Part shown: piece after piece, positions 48,018 through 61,200 of the stretch | Position numbering within the stretch: position 1 is the first letter of the stretch | Layout of the letters: every line of letters begins with the position of its first letter | Origin: Sarcocystis neurona | Lineage: Eukaryota > Apicomplexa > Conoidasida > Eucoccidiorida > Sarcocystidae | NCBI GenBank assembly: GCA_000727475.1 | Contig: KL647288.1 | Coordinates: 9,612,055 to 9,676,054, forward strand | Length of the DNA stretch: 64,000 bases | Direction of reading: 5' to 3' | Program-made: the position numbers and the translations under genes | Notes under the pieces: generated by a model | Database searches by the model: none | What the model saw: the letters and a program-made list of their open reading frames with translations, nothing else | Told to the model about the DNA's origin: nothing

Positions 48018-51000
48018 CTACGCTGGAGGACGCACAGCAAGTCTACGAACGCGTGTAAATATAGTACACAGGCAAGAATGCTCACATTTTCGCCGTGCCG
48101 TGAACCAAGTGCACACAATATCCCCAGCTGCCGCCCGTTTCAACTAGTGTTTGTCATATGATGGGTCTTGTCGTGTACAAGCACCTCCCTGCGGCACTAG
48201 CTTGTCGCTGGGCTGCCTGCTACAAGTTCTAACCGCCGACTGCTTTTGTATTGGCGGCTGGTACGGCTGTGAGGCTGGCTCCGCGGGCGTGCTGCTGCGA
48301 GTGTTGCTGCTGCAGCATTATCGTGCGCTGCTGCGGCAGCAATGGCCACTGCTGTTGCAACGGCCGCCTCTTCTTAGCGGCGGCCACGGCTATTCATGAG
48401 CCCCGTGTTGCTGCAGCTGATCGCTGAACACTAACTGCTGCAGCTGCTGCCGTTGTACATCGGCAGTTGCTGCTGCAATTCCGCTGCAGGTAGGGGGATT
48501 TCGCCTACGGGTGCTGGCGAGCGCGGCCGTTAGTGGTTTTCTGGAGCTGCCGCTGCTGGCAATGGTGTGAAGCGGCTACCGCTGCAGCTACAAGATTCCC
48601 CCTTTGAAGAGTGCAGCTACAGTAGCTGCTAAGCGCCTGCGCCATACGCTACATGTTGCATTTTGCCCGCCTGTGCTGTTCTACGTGTTGCTGCCTTTGC
48701 AGTGGGGTTTGCAGAACTTTTGCTGGTAGTTTCTGAAACACTCTCGCGGGCCGATTGTCTAGCAGCACCCGCCGCTGGACGGTGCGTCACTGCCTGGTGA
48801 GTTGTCACGGAACGTGGCAGCTTTGCAGGATGGCGGCAGAATCGCTCCATCTGTACGCGTATAAACCTTTTCTTCAGTCGTAGCACACAGGGAATGTTTG
48901 TCCTCCACATACAATTTTACATACAAGTGCACGGTCAGTGTGAATTAGCACAACATGTGAAGTACGGTGTCATCAAATCCATGGTGTCCGAGCTCGAATT
49001 AGTCTCTGCAGCGCCTTCTTTACCAGTTTTATGAGTGGACGTGCTGCCGTCTGTTGCTGTGCTGACAGGGTTTGCTGCTTCAACTAGCATCAGGTAGTGC
49101 GCCGGGCCGCACCGTAGAGGTCGTAAAGGTCACCCGCGGTGTTTTTTTTTCTTCATTCAGCGTGCTGGCCCCTCCATAAGCGGTAAACGGACGTCGTACA
49201 CGACATAAGCCTTGCGAAGCAGAAAGCGTACATATACGCACTATCGGAGGACCACATACCACTCCGTCTCGAGGTACACACGTGGAGATGCAGAGAGGCG
49301 ACGGGGAAATAAGAGAAGCGCCGGAAGAGCATCTCTAACATTAGACACATCCTCCTGTAGTTCCCTAATAGAAGCAATCCAGAATAACACTTTCACGAGC
49401 AGCAGGAGGTTGGTCCAGAATCCCCGAAGGCAAAGTGAGCTGCTGCTTTAGCGCATCTGTTGTGCCGCGGCTGTAGCCACAGCGCAGTGCTGCCCTGGCA
49501 GCGGCTGCCGCTGGTGCAGTTGACGAGTTTTCTTCTGCGTTTTGAACAGGTGGTGCAGTCACTGATGCTGCTGCTGCCGCAGAAGCTGACGACTTTAACA
49601 GGGAACAAGCTCCATTCCCATTCGTGATCATGTCGGGCAGCAGCAACGGACTGAGTCGAGTGGTTTACTGCGTCCCTGATGACGGAGGCCGCAAATGTAC
49701 GAATGCATTGTGTGTACAGCTCTTTAATTTCTCTACCACGTACCTCCCTATGCCGTGTCCGCACATTCACAATATCCACCGTGCGATTCTCTAAGCGAAG
49801 TTACCACGGCCACTGCGGAAATGCATCAACACATACTTGTGTGTATGTGTATGACAACGTAAATTGGGGGGTATACACAGAGATGTAATACAATGGTTGA
49901 CGGAGCCGAATAGACGGAGACAATTAGAGGGGGCTAGACACGCATATACGCGAAGAGAGAGAGAGAGAGAGGAAGACACATAGGTAGGGAGGTGCGTTGG
50001 TGTTTATAAAACATACGTACAGCTATACCGGCAACAGTACTACCCTAGCCGCGCATACAGGCTGTTCACATTCGCGCGAGGGCTGGACACTGACGAAGGT
50101 GGACTAGCACCGTTTCTAAGCACGAGCTGCACAGCGGTGTTCGTCCCCATGCGTAATGTATAAAAGGAGGTACTGAATGCGGGCAGACGCGTGGGTCGTC
50201 GGTACACGATCGAGCAGCTTTTTCCAAGGTGCTACAGAAGAAATCGTAGACAAAGCAGACTTTCCAAAAAGAGACGCAGGCTGGTACGTGATACGAAGGG
50301 CAGCCACCCCGCAAACAAGGAAGTCACAGGCTTGTAGTGTGTTTAGTCTCTGGCTGACGTCAGCGGCAGCTACATCGAGAACCCCAATGCCTCGGTGCCA
50401 GCTGTGTCGATCGACTGCGTGAACGTTGCCGCTCCCTTTTAAGCAAAGATTTATTAGAGGCTTGGAGCAATGAGTAATTTTAACAGCACTCTCAAGCCGA
50501 ATCACCCTGCTGTGCATCTGTCCGCGGCGATGCAGTAAGTACCTTTAGAACGAACAATAGACGAGAAAGGCAACCGCCCGTAAGATCGTACTGTGATTGT
50601 TAAGTACACACTCTACGTCGTGATACAGTAAGCACTTTTGGAGCCACGGGCACACGACAGATGCATCCACCTCTACAAACGTATTCTTATTGTATGTACA
50701 CAATACCCCTACGAATCGACTTTCTCCAGGCAGAGGCATACGGTCGAGCATTACTGTTTAAGAGTAGTACACGTACGCGTGTCCATGCAGCTGATACGTA
50801 ATAGCGAAGCAATAAACGCAAATGATCACTTGGTTGTGCGCGACTCAGATACGCTGCAGTACCTGAGGTTGTTTGTTGCAGAGGGCAATTAATGTGCAGA
50901 GGAGGTCGCGGCGCGTAATCTCTTCTGCCGGTTCTGGAATGACTATGGAGTGATAATCTACACGAAGACAGGCGTGAGAGGACGTCAGTCGGGGGGGCAG

Positions 51001-52861
51001 TCGTTAACGAGCTGCCAAAGCGAACACACACAGAAGCGCTTCCAAAAATGAGGCATGCAAAGCTCTTTGCTCTACAAGGTCCGCAAAATGCGGCGCGTCA
51101 CCGACAAAACGCTTCGGCGCACGCATGCAGGCGCTTTCGTAGGCAATCGGAAAGCATCCTCTAGACAGAATGCACAAAGTAGAGGCCTTGCGTGCAAGTG
51201 CAGCAGACACGACACACGCAGGGTACTGCTCATGGGAGGCCAAAGTTTACTCTCCGTGAGCAGTAAATGCATAAAAAACTGCACTCATCTCCGCGAGGCA
51301 GGCTTACTCCTCTCATCCAATTCCACACATGTCAAATATATGTAGACTATATATGCACATGTACATGCAGAGGGAACAATTCCATATGTAGGCCCACAGG
51401 TGCCCAGAAGTGTGGTGAGGTTACTGCTAACGTGTGCTGTTTTGTATGCAGATGTTAAGTACGGCTGCCTGTGATGCATTTTTGAACAAGAGTTCCATAC
51501 AGGGCGGCTTACCACTGCCTGTAAATTCGTATACTATTGGCATGGTGTAGGACACGTGTTCCGTAGAAGAACGCATTTCCTTACAACGTACGAACGTATA
51601 CTTTTTCAAGACGGCACCACACAAGCTCACTTCTGTGATGTACTCTCCATCGCTCCACTTTCCAAGGGCCGCTCCTGCTTCCCAAAAGAATGTAATACAT
51701 ATGAGCTCCTACGGCCGACATAATCACGCTTCCGCTGTCATGGTATACAGCTGGCCTAAGGGCGCTGAAACCACTTTTACATCGGCGTGCGTGGACTCTC
51801 GTACGCATCCGCGGATTCCTTCTATAATGGAGAAGTGTTCTTGGCATATGCTGCGTCGTCTGTTGGGGTTATAGAGTCCAGCCGAGCGGATATTCTGGGC
51901 GAACAGGCATATTTCACGATGCATCGCCTTGTGTCTTCCAACATGTGGCGTGCACTATTTCCTCGGAAACCCTTGCAGTTCAGGCAGGCGTACATCATCC
52001 AAAGCAACGCATACGTGCACACTATATATATGTATGTATGTATATATATATACATACAGGTTTAGTCACGCGTCTGCGGCCCGTAAGCATCCGGATTCCT
52101 GAGTCAGAAATCAGGTGGACTTCTCAGTTATCGGCTGACGCATACCCCCACCAATAAAAAGCTCGATTACCGGTTTGCACCTACCTATGTGCAGCTGGAG
52201 AGACTGCACCGATGCAATAGTAGTGCTGACCTCGTACATTACGCTTATATATGTGCAAGTGAGTTACCTCTACCCGCATACCTATGTCCATCTTTTCTCA
52301 AATGCACTTTAAATCGCCGTACTCACAATTTATGCAAATCTTTCACTGTGAAACGCTGGTAGCGATCCTGTACATGTTCCGCACACATGGCCATCGCCAC
52401 CCAGACCCCCTCTCGCTAGGTGTATATACATACACGTATCTACATAAATCCATGTATGTACATGTGTGTTTGTCGTCGTCCTCTGCCGGTAGATATATAT
52501 GTATGTCCTACATAGAGATCTGCAAGTACCCGTGTATGTACACACATGTATACGGTAACCTGCTAATTCAAATACTCCCGCTGTGGCGTGCGTCACAGCT
52601 CAGCAATCTGAAACTTCTTCCACCATCTCTGCCACGGTGCTTCAGCGCCTAATGCGTAGAATTCGACTGCTTCATCAACGGGGACGGTAGGAAAAAGTAC
52701 ACACGTAGATGACGAGACAGCTGAATCGATAACCTGGTGGACAGACACGGGTGTGTGGGATTGTGTGTGGACTTCCACTTGCACGTTTACGTCACCTCGC
52801 TCTCTGATGAGGACGAAGTACTCTTCATTACCGAGGAGGAGCTCCATCCGTTCACAATCAG
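48018..52861. other. Spacer, no gene recognised
   Basis: About 4.8 kb with only short reading frames. 48230-48600 is CTG/GCT-rich and resembles decayed or intronic sequence. 49600-52860 is AT-richer, with (GA)n at 49953-49971 and TA/TATG runs at 52022-52060. I see no convincing exon, tRNA or rRNA. Confidence 0.45.
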
Positions 52862-53300
52862 TGCTGCCACGTTAATCGGAAGTTTATGGATACAGTGAGA
52901 CGTTCAAATGAAGAGAAACAAGCAGGAAACCGATATTGAGGAAAGAATGTCCTACTCTGTTTGCCCGCGTCGACAGCCAGTCGCCTGTTGCCCCCATTTA
53001 TTATCAATCCTGCCACATTACTCAGCAGGACCCTGTGTACGGGGAGACGCTCAAAAGAAGAGAAACAGGAGGGAAACAAACACTAAGGGAAGAAGTTCCT
53101 CTGGTATTTGCCCGCGTACACAGCCAGCGATTTGTTGCCCGCGGTCACAGTTAGCGATGCCACATTGCTTAGCAGCTTACGTATAAAAGGAGACGCCCAA
53201 AAGAAGACAAACAAGAAGCACACAAACGTTAAGGAAAGTCATCCGTGTTGTGTTTGCCCGCGCAGACAGGCAGAGGCTTGTTGCCCGGCGTCTTGGAAGA
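52862..53300. repeat. Degenerate tandem repeat, about 147-bp unit
   Basis: Three copies start with the same anchor, GAGACGyyCAAAwGAAGAsAAAC, at 52897, 53044 and 53190, giving periods of 147 and 146 bp. Each continues through a GTTTGCCCGCG / GTATTTGCCCGCG core and a CTGTTGCCC box and ends in a GCCACATTRCTYAGCAG-type tail. A partial tail precedes the first copy (from about 52862) and the third copy decays after about 53300. No conserved reading frame is maintained across copies. Confidence 0.75.
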
Positions 53301-53339
53301 AAGCGTCCCAAAGCAATTTGTGTGCATGCAGTCGTTACC

Positions 53340-53600
53340 ACAGACCTTGAACCACCGCGAAGCTAGCTGGAAAGCGGATGTCTTCGTGTCTCTGATTCTG
53401 CTGGGTGCGCTTCCACCTACAAACGGTGTCATTTCCCGTCTGCAGTGATCGACGGGGTCGAGTTGCACGTGCTGCTCCGTTTCCGAGTGGTACCCCCGTC
53501 GCTGCTGCCGCCGCTGCGCGAGCTGGTGGTCTTTTTCTTCGCTGTCGTGCTACAGTGCACACATGACTGCGTGTGTTGTTCGTTGTGGCAGTCATGCTGA
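53340..53600. other. Possible exon, strand unresolved
   Basis: On the plus strand, acceptor TTTCCCGTCTGCAG (AG at 53445-53446) is followed by IDGVELHVLLRFRVVPPSLL and a hydrophobic run to a stop at about 53597. On the minus strand the same DNA reads as a Gln/Glu/Arg-rich frame (DHQLAQRRQQRRGYHSETEQ) behind a TGCACTGTAG acceptor, with a GTAGGT donor at the end. The minus reading has the CAG-sense bias seen in confident exons here; the plus reading resembles a membrane segment. I cannot decide. Confidence 0.25.
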
Positions 53601-55218
53601 GAGTTTGTACTCGAGATTAGTTCATCGATGCAAGTGGGCCCTTCTCGTCCTTTCAACGCGGGCGCTCGTCTTCCTCTTTCCCTGCGGTCCCTAGCGCGCG
53701 GTAGTAGCTGCCGGGATACATTATTCACACGTAGAATTACAGTGAGGAAGAAAAACGCAGGTCGTGCAGAAGTCGTCCACGCGAGAGACGCAGAGAACTC
53801 GACGTAAGGCCTGGCCTCCTTAGTAAGTACAGTTTTCAGATGCTGACCAAACTGGAGAAATTGCCGCAAGACAATTGGGTTGTCTCTACTTAAAATTTAA
53901 ACAGATACCGCTGACGGCCAACAAGAGGTAAAAGCGATCCAGAGATCAGACAGAGCGTCCTTGTTTGAAAGAGGAATGACAAGAGCTGCAGGTGCTCTCT
54001 TTCTCCCGATATCGGACGTCCTGAAGCAACGAGCGGAGCAGCGGAGGCTTCGCCTGCACAGGAGGAATTCTTTGTATATAAAGCTGGTTGGTCATGCGAC
54101 AAAGAAACGCGCAAGTCGAAGTAGATAATGCCTTCACATATGTATATATGCATACACACAACGCACACACTTGTCCGTCCACCCGTGTGCCGGACACGTT
54201 ATAATCACCTCACTGCAGCACGCAGGAATACATGCACGAGAATGACATTCTATTCTAGTGAAAACCCGTATCCTTCCGAAATCTGCGGCGGACTTGCTTC
54301 TCACGGTTGCACAAGTCCCTCTTTGACGCCAGCAGAAACTTGCCAGTCGCACAAAGGGGGCCAATGCGTGTGCCGTCGACGCGGTGCTGCTGCCTATTTT
54401 GCGTGGGTGTCGCCGCCGCTGTGCGAAAGAATGTGACAACAGTTAACGGAAGGTAGCCCACATGCGTGTGTTCGCCGCCGTTCGCTGTCGCCACTCACCG
54501 CATTCGCGGTATGAACGCACGTGCAAGAGTGTATGGGTAGACGGTTAAACTCAAACAGATCTGTGCGTCGCCTCATACATCTTGTATATATATATATATA
54601 TACGTGTAGTGCATGTGAACGCATGAATGTGCGCATGTAAGAAGCAGCCTTGCTTCACGTAAAGCAAGAGACAAAACCGCCTCCGATAGGTGGATGTATG
54701 CGTCTATGTGTGTGTGTGCGTGTGTGTGTGTGTGTGAATTCCTCACACAAGTGTGCTTGCAGCAGTGCTCAGGCGTTTGTCAGTAGTGCGGGCCTTCGTG
54801 AATTTTGCTCTGGTGGGAGTCGCACGTGTTATTTGTGGGTACTGAGAAACGCTGGAAGGCGTTGATGAGGCCACCCAGCTGAACGCGGGAAAGCAACAGT
54901 CTAACCCGTGGAGGCGGATATGCGTTGAGCTTTATTCTAGAGAAGCCGTGTGTACACATTCGTAAACTGCTAGACACAGGTGTCGACACTTGTACGCACA
55001 TGTCGACACTTGTACACACAGATGTACACACACGTATACTTGTGTGCGTAGCCGGGTAACCGTGCCTAGTTATTGAGCATGTATACCCATATATTTCTAT
55101 ATATATGTACATATATATTTTCACAAATATATATAACTGTGTCCGGCGTAAGAACACGCTCCGTCTGTCCAGAGAGTACCCTTGACTGCGTGCGCGCTCC
55201 ACTGGAGTCTCTGCCATT
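53601..55218. other. Spacer upstream of the plus-strand gene at 55219
   Basis: No exon recognised. It contains (TA)n at 54584-54602, (TG)n at 54706-54736, two copies of a GTCGACACTTGTACrCACA unit at about 54971-55020, and TATA-type runs at 55091-55135 just ahead of the next gene. Confidence 0.5.
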
Positions 55219-58200
55219 ATGGCGAAATCTCGAGTCTCGGACACAGCAGCACGCGAGGGAGGTTCCGCTGCCGAGGCGCCGCAGGCTTACGGAGACGCCC
55301 CGGCAGGAGACGCCCCGTCTTCGTGCATTGCTGCGAGCGACCCAGACACAGACGACCCCAAATCAGGCAGCGCAGATGCTGCTGAGGATGGTAAGCACCC
55401 TTCTTGGGACTGCTGCTGTGACCAGCCCTGCTGGACGATGGACTAAACCTAAGCAGGCCGCGCTGCTTTCCTGGGAGGGGACTGCAACGGGCAGAGCCGA
55501 GCAGCTGGTGCCGCTGGCTATATATATACGTCCGCGTGCCCCTACGTCTGCGAGCTGGGTGGGCTCGGGGCTCCAAGAGGCCTGCGGTCAATACGCAATT
55601 AGATTGGTGGACGCGATGGTGGGTGCGTGCCATAGTCATTCGTGTGCGATGTACTGGTTCAGCGGCCGTCTCCTGGTGGCCCGACGTAATGCTCCTCTTT
55701 ATGCGTGTGTGTCTCTCCTGGTGGGGCTCCGTAATGACGTTCTTCTTTATTCATCTCTCTCTACACAGTCGCGCACTGCTTGTCCACATAAGCTGTGTTT
55801 TCGTACGGCATTGCGTATGCATGTATGTCACATGCATGAGATCACACTGGACGTGTGTGTCTGCCTGTTTCATCTCGGCGCGAACATCAGGAGTAAGCAG
55901 CACCGCCGTGGCCGCGGAGACGGCCTTGGCAGCAGAAGCATCTGAGTCACAACAGCAAAAAGCTCCAGAAGAAGCAGGCAGCGAAGCGCAGCAGCGGCAG
56001 CTGTCAGCAGCGGAGACAACAGCAGGCAAAACGGATACACGTCGACCTTTAAACGTGGTACAAACGCAGGCCGTAGACGGTGGGATCTTCCTCTCAAAAT
56101 TGTGTTGTCGTTCAGAGTTGCCATTCCAAAAGAAGCGAGCAGCGCAGTGTACGAAAAACGTAGTCAAGGGGAACTGTCGGAAGGTACGCGGTTGGCGATA
56201 GGAGAATTCCTAACAACTGGAGTCGCGGGTCCTCGTGTTGACGCGTCTCCTTTTGATAAAGCATCCGTACAACGCGTCCCTGCGAGCGCGTGCCTGTGTA
56301 AACACGTGGACGTGCATGCGTGGTCAATGCGCGTTTTGTGTCGCAGATATACCAGTGCACAAGACAGGGCTGTAGAAATGCGGTATTGACTGGAGAAGTC
56401 ATTTCTGGCGGTTGCTGACGTGTGTCTCTCCGCTTATGGGTTGTGCGCCGGCATTCGGCCAAATACCGCTGTGGCTGCCTGCTGCAAGCATGGGATCGCC
56501 GTTCCAGTTTGTGACCTCTTCTGCACCCCAGAGCCCCTCACGGTTGACAGTGTGCCCGAGAGACAAGGCGCTTCCATCTTCTTTTAGACCTGGACGCTCG
56601 CCCCCTCCACAGTCCAAAGTCAAACCCTCATCACACACACGCACACACACACGCATACAGAAAAGCAAATACATGTTCACGAAGCGTTTCCATTTGTGCC
56701 AGTCGTGACAGGGTTGGCTCTCTGAAGAGGTGAGTGCACACACGTGTAGACGCGCTTGTAGGAACCAAGGCGTCTCAGTCAATTGTAGGTGCCCATAATT
56801 AAGTCCGATCAGTTTCTGTGCGTCGGCCAGATACTGTTTGTCTTACGAACCTGCAGGAATTGAATCCGTGCCGCTTTCGCTCTTCAAGGAGCAGAACAAT
56901 CCTGTGCCTGCATCGTTTTCGTGTTACATTGTCAGCCGTACAGAGTGATATATGTATGTGTAATAATACGTGTTTACGTATATGCATATGTACGTATATA
57001 TATATATGGAGATACGTAATTTTACCTGAGTGGCAGTGCAGGTCTTTCGGAATGGAGCACAGGGCTGCACTGTAGAGGATCACCGATGACGAGCAGCGTA
57101 GCGACCGACGGCGGAAGCGAACGCCCTGCAAATATACGTACATAGGTGTACATACACATGAAGATATACTCGTGCATGCGTCTGTTGGTATGCCGTATAC
57201 GTGTGTGTGTGTACACGTATATATATATATACATAAACATGTTTATATATGCATGTGTCTACGGTTTTCCGAGCTATAGTGCTGAGTTGAGCGGGCGTCT
57301 ATCTGCGGACATGATCTGATGTCCGAGCGTAGACGCCCGAGGCCCACTTTTCTGTCCCAAGTGTGTCGCGTATGTGGACTGCGCAGGGCGTGGGCCAGAG
57401 ACAGCAGCCGTTGCCGGGCACCCGTCTACGCTTTTGACACGTGAATCTTGTCTTTCGAAGGCTGAACTGGTAGTAAGCTTCTCATTGCCATCTTCCTCGT
57501 GCATGTTTATGTACGCAGGTGGCTGTGTGCCTACGTAAGGATGGGAATGCCGGCACCGTCCAGCGTGGCGTACATCCATACGCACAGATGCATATACGTA
57601 CCCTGTACAGGATGCACGTACGCGTAGGTGTGTCGTTGTACGGCGGTGTTGGGGACCGCGTCTTGAGGGGATTCTTTGCTGACGGAAGGCAGTCTGGTGA
57701 AAGAAGCATCCTGCGTTTCTCTGCGCATCTCTCTCACGGAATAGTCCCATTTGTGTTCGCATCACATCAACATCCGTGCCCTGTGTTTGTCGGTCTAGGA
57801 TGCGTATGTACACGTGTCTGTTCCACAGCAGCATACACACGCGTCTCCCCCCATAAATATATACATATATAGATATATGTATATATGTATGTATATACAA
57901 GCCACTGACCGCGCTCACGTTTACGCACGCATACGTATGTACACATACGTGTGTACGCCTGTTCCCCTGCTCGTTTCCCTCACCAGTCTGAGTGCCATGG
58001 TTGATCTGGACGAACAGTCTTAGTGCAGTGCACAGTGCACGTAAAAATGCTTCGTCTCATGTACCTGGTGCCGCTCGTTTTTCGGGGTGTCAGGCGCTGT
58101 TGAAAAGGGGAGAACAGCTACACGAAGCCGACATCTACGAGGAGCTTCTTGAGCGTGTTCAGCATCGGAGATCAATGCAGCCGTCCCCTCTTGTTCTTCA

Positions 58201-61200
58201 GCACCCGTCTCACCATACTTCTGCGCGTTCGGGTGGCGCAGCTGCTGGAGAAGGAGGAGAAGAAGGAGGAGGAATCAGTACTCGAGCCGCTGCTGCGGCG
58301 GCGGGGACTGGACCGCGTGGGACGGTGAAGCGTGAAGTCATCTACGAGCGAGTCGTAACGGAGGAGGAGACGGAGGTCGGGACCCCTGAAGACCCTGATG
58401 GGGGAAGAAGGCTCAGAGCCGCAGGTAAGCCACAACAGTCTGGACGGTCCAGATGCGGCACACGTATGTGAGCTCACGGCAGTGCGCGCAATAGTGTGGA
58501 CAAATTGATCACAGACGCATGTAATGTATCGGTACCTGTGCGTGTGTATCGCTTACAGCCGTTGCTGCGCGGACGAGTATCCGTTAGGAAATGAGGACAG
58601 AGTTTCAAGTAGCGTCCGCGTTGGCGTTTGACTTCAGCATACAGAAGGTGGCGCTCTGCGTCGCTGCATGTTAGCAGAGCCCCAGACGCATAACGTCTGA
58701 ACAGCCAACAGATCGGGGGACTCTACGTGTAGTACAGGCGGTGATATATGAGAGCTATGCCACAGGCGTAAAAGTGCAGTGGCTCACGTGGACGTGGGGG
58801 CATGTGGCTTCGTGCGTTCTTATGCCGAAGTGTTGCTAGATATCCTGCTGTTGCATATATGACAATGAGCAAACACGTGGCTGCAGTCATTGTGTTGTGG
58901 GCGTCTGAGTCGTGACCGCCGGGCGAACATTCAACAATAAAAGAGAAAACTAGATGAGACAACGGATGCACAGGGATAGGGACGTTCTCCGTAGGTGTGC
59001 CAAAGCCGACACGCTAGGCTGCGCTTCCAAGGATGAAGGCAGAAAGCATTTACACCATTGTACACGCAGTGGTGTCGAGTCTTCTTTTGGCCGCGTTTTT
59101 AATGCGGTGTTTTCCTGCCGTCAGTTTCAAACCATTCTACCGCGTGGACAGCGCTATCGGCAGATGCAATGTGACACGAATACGTATATCTGTATGTAGG
59201 TAATATGTGAACCTCTGCATCTTCGTATGTCCCCGGTTGTGTGTACACGTCTGGGTCAGCGATATGGGGAGTCCAGTCCAGTTCGCGCGGGAGTGCATTA
59301 GGGGGGATTATGATGTGCAGATGTGCCGAGCAGCGGCCTGCGCTTTCTGCGGGCCAAGCAGGAAGCAGCCTTGAGTGACACGCGAAGGTGTAGCCCACCG
59401 GTTGCCTCTCCCTGTGCCGCCTGTGGATACCGTCGAGCTATGTTTTCTCCATGTTTGCCCGAGTCTGCCGCCAAGCTACGTTCTTCCCGTGTTGCCCTGA
59501 GTCCCCGATGTCCTGTGCCGTCCTTCTGCGGTTGCGACTTCCCTCGTACTGCCGCTTTGGTGACGGCTGCTGCTGTCGCTGGTACTGCCTGGAGGGGCAG
59601 CTAGGGTTTGCGTTCTGGGGAGCGAACCCTGCTGGTACATTGAGGCCTAGCTGCTGGTTTGATGAGAGTTCTACCGGAGCCGAACACTTGCCGTTGCACT
59701 GTTTGTTGTTGCTGCTGCTGCTGCAGCTGCCCCCGCTTCAATCACTATTGCTGGTGCTGCTTCTGCACTTGAATTTTGCTGTTCCATGTTTCGCACAGAG
59801 CCCAAGGGGGTGAAGATAACCTGCTTCAAAGATGATCCAGAGTGGGCCTTCCAGCAATTTGCTGGGAAGTGTCTCGACGGCGGTAGGTAGACAGGAATAC
59901 GACTTCAAGTCTGATTTGTACGTCTCTGTAGCGCACGTTGCAAAGCGTTCACAGTGTGGCCCTTCGTACTTCTGTTGCAGCGTTCGTGGTTCTCTTGAGA
60001 GGGACTCGTCTGCGAGGCTGCGTGTGAAGCAACATAAGGGCAGGACCGGATGCGCACGGCAACAGGCGCCACTGCTGTAAGGCCTCAGCCCATCTGGTGC
60101 TCTTCCGTGCTGCTTTTTTGTCGCCGTAGCAGTCGTTCCTGTCTGCTGCCGATGCAGTGCTACGAAGAGCACCAGTGCGTTGTGGTGCTATCCCGATTCT
60201 TTGCTACGCTCAAGTTCGCCTTTCTCTATGTCCTGGAAGCCGGTACTGCTGTGTGTCATACGGCCGTCACGTGTTGCTGCGAACTCTGAGCACTTGCACG
60301 CGGAGGACTGCTAGTGACGCTTTTCTTCGGCGTTAAGCCCCCCAACCGGTGCAGTGCCGCTGCAAGAGTGCTGGCTGTACCCGGCAGCCCTCGAGCACCG
60401 GGCTTCTGCATGCAGGCTGCTAGTGACCCACGTTGACGCCGTCCATCCTGCTGTGTCCACGCTCTGATGAAATTTGCTACCACACCACTGGCACAGCTGT
60501 GCTGCTTCCCTACGCATCTACGATATCTGTACGTGCCGCTGTCCTGTTGCTGCCAGTGCTGGGCGGGGACCTCCTAGCTTTTCGTCGGCAAGTTTGTTGT
60601 TTTCTTGTGGTGCCGTAGTTCGCATGGACACTGCTGTCCTCATAAAACTCTTGGCGCTGCACCTCGGGGCGCTGCTGTTTGTATGCAGTTCTGCAGCGCT
60701 GCTGTTAGTCCCCATACCTGTTTACTCACGCGTTGTGTCTTTATAAAACATGTACTGCTGCTTCTCGCTTGTAGCGGAGTTCCTGTTTTGACACCTATTC
60801 AGCCGTATCGAAATCCTGCTGCGGTAGTCCGTCCGGGTATCGACGCGGTGCTACTTCACGATCATCTGCTGCGTCGTGCGTGACTGCTCCAGCTGGTGGT
60901 GTAGCGTCCAGATCTCATCTGTGCTTCTACTGCAGTGGCTGTACGCCTGCCTGTGACGCTCGTATCGCTACTGGTGTGCGCAAGCGTGCGAGTTAGACAA
61001 CACCGCGGCTGCTGCAGCTACGAATGTTCATCGTTGTACAGAGGCGCGTTTCGATGATAGTCTGGAGCGGCTCTATATGGTGAAGGAGGCAAGGTCCATC
61101 CTCACGCAGCAAGGAAAGTCGGGCGGATTATTTTTTTCCCGGGAGACGCCGCAACATCGCTATACCCGCCTTCTTCGGGAGGTGCCAGAAGCCATCATTG

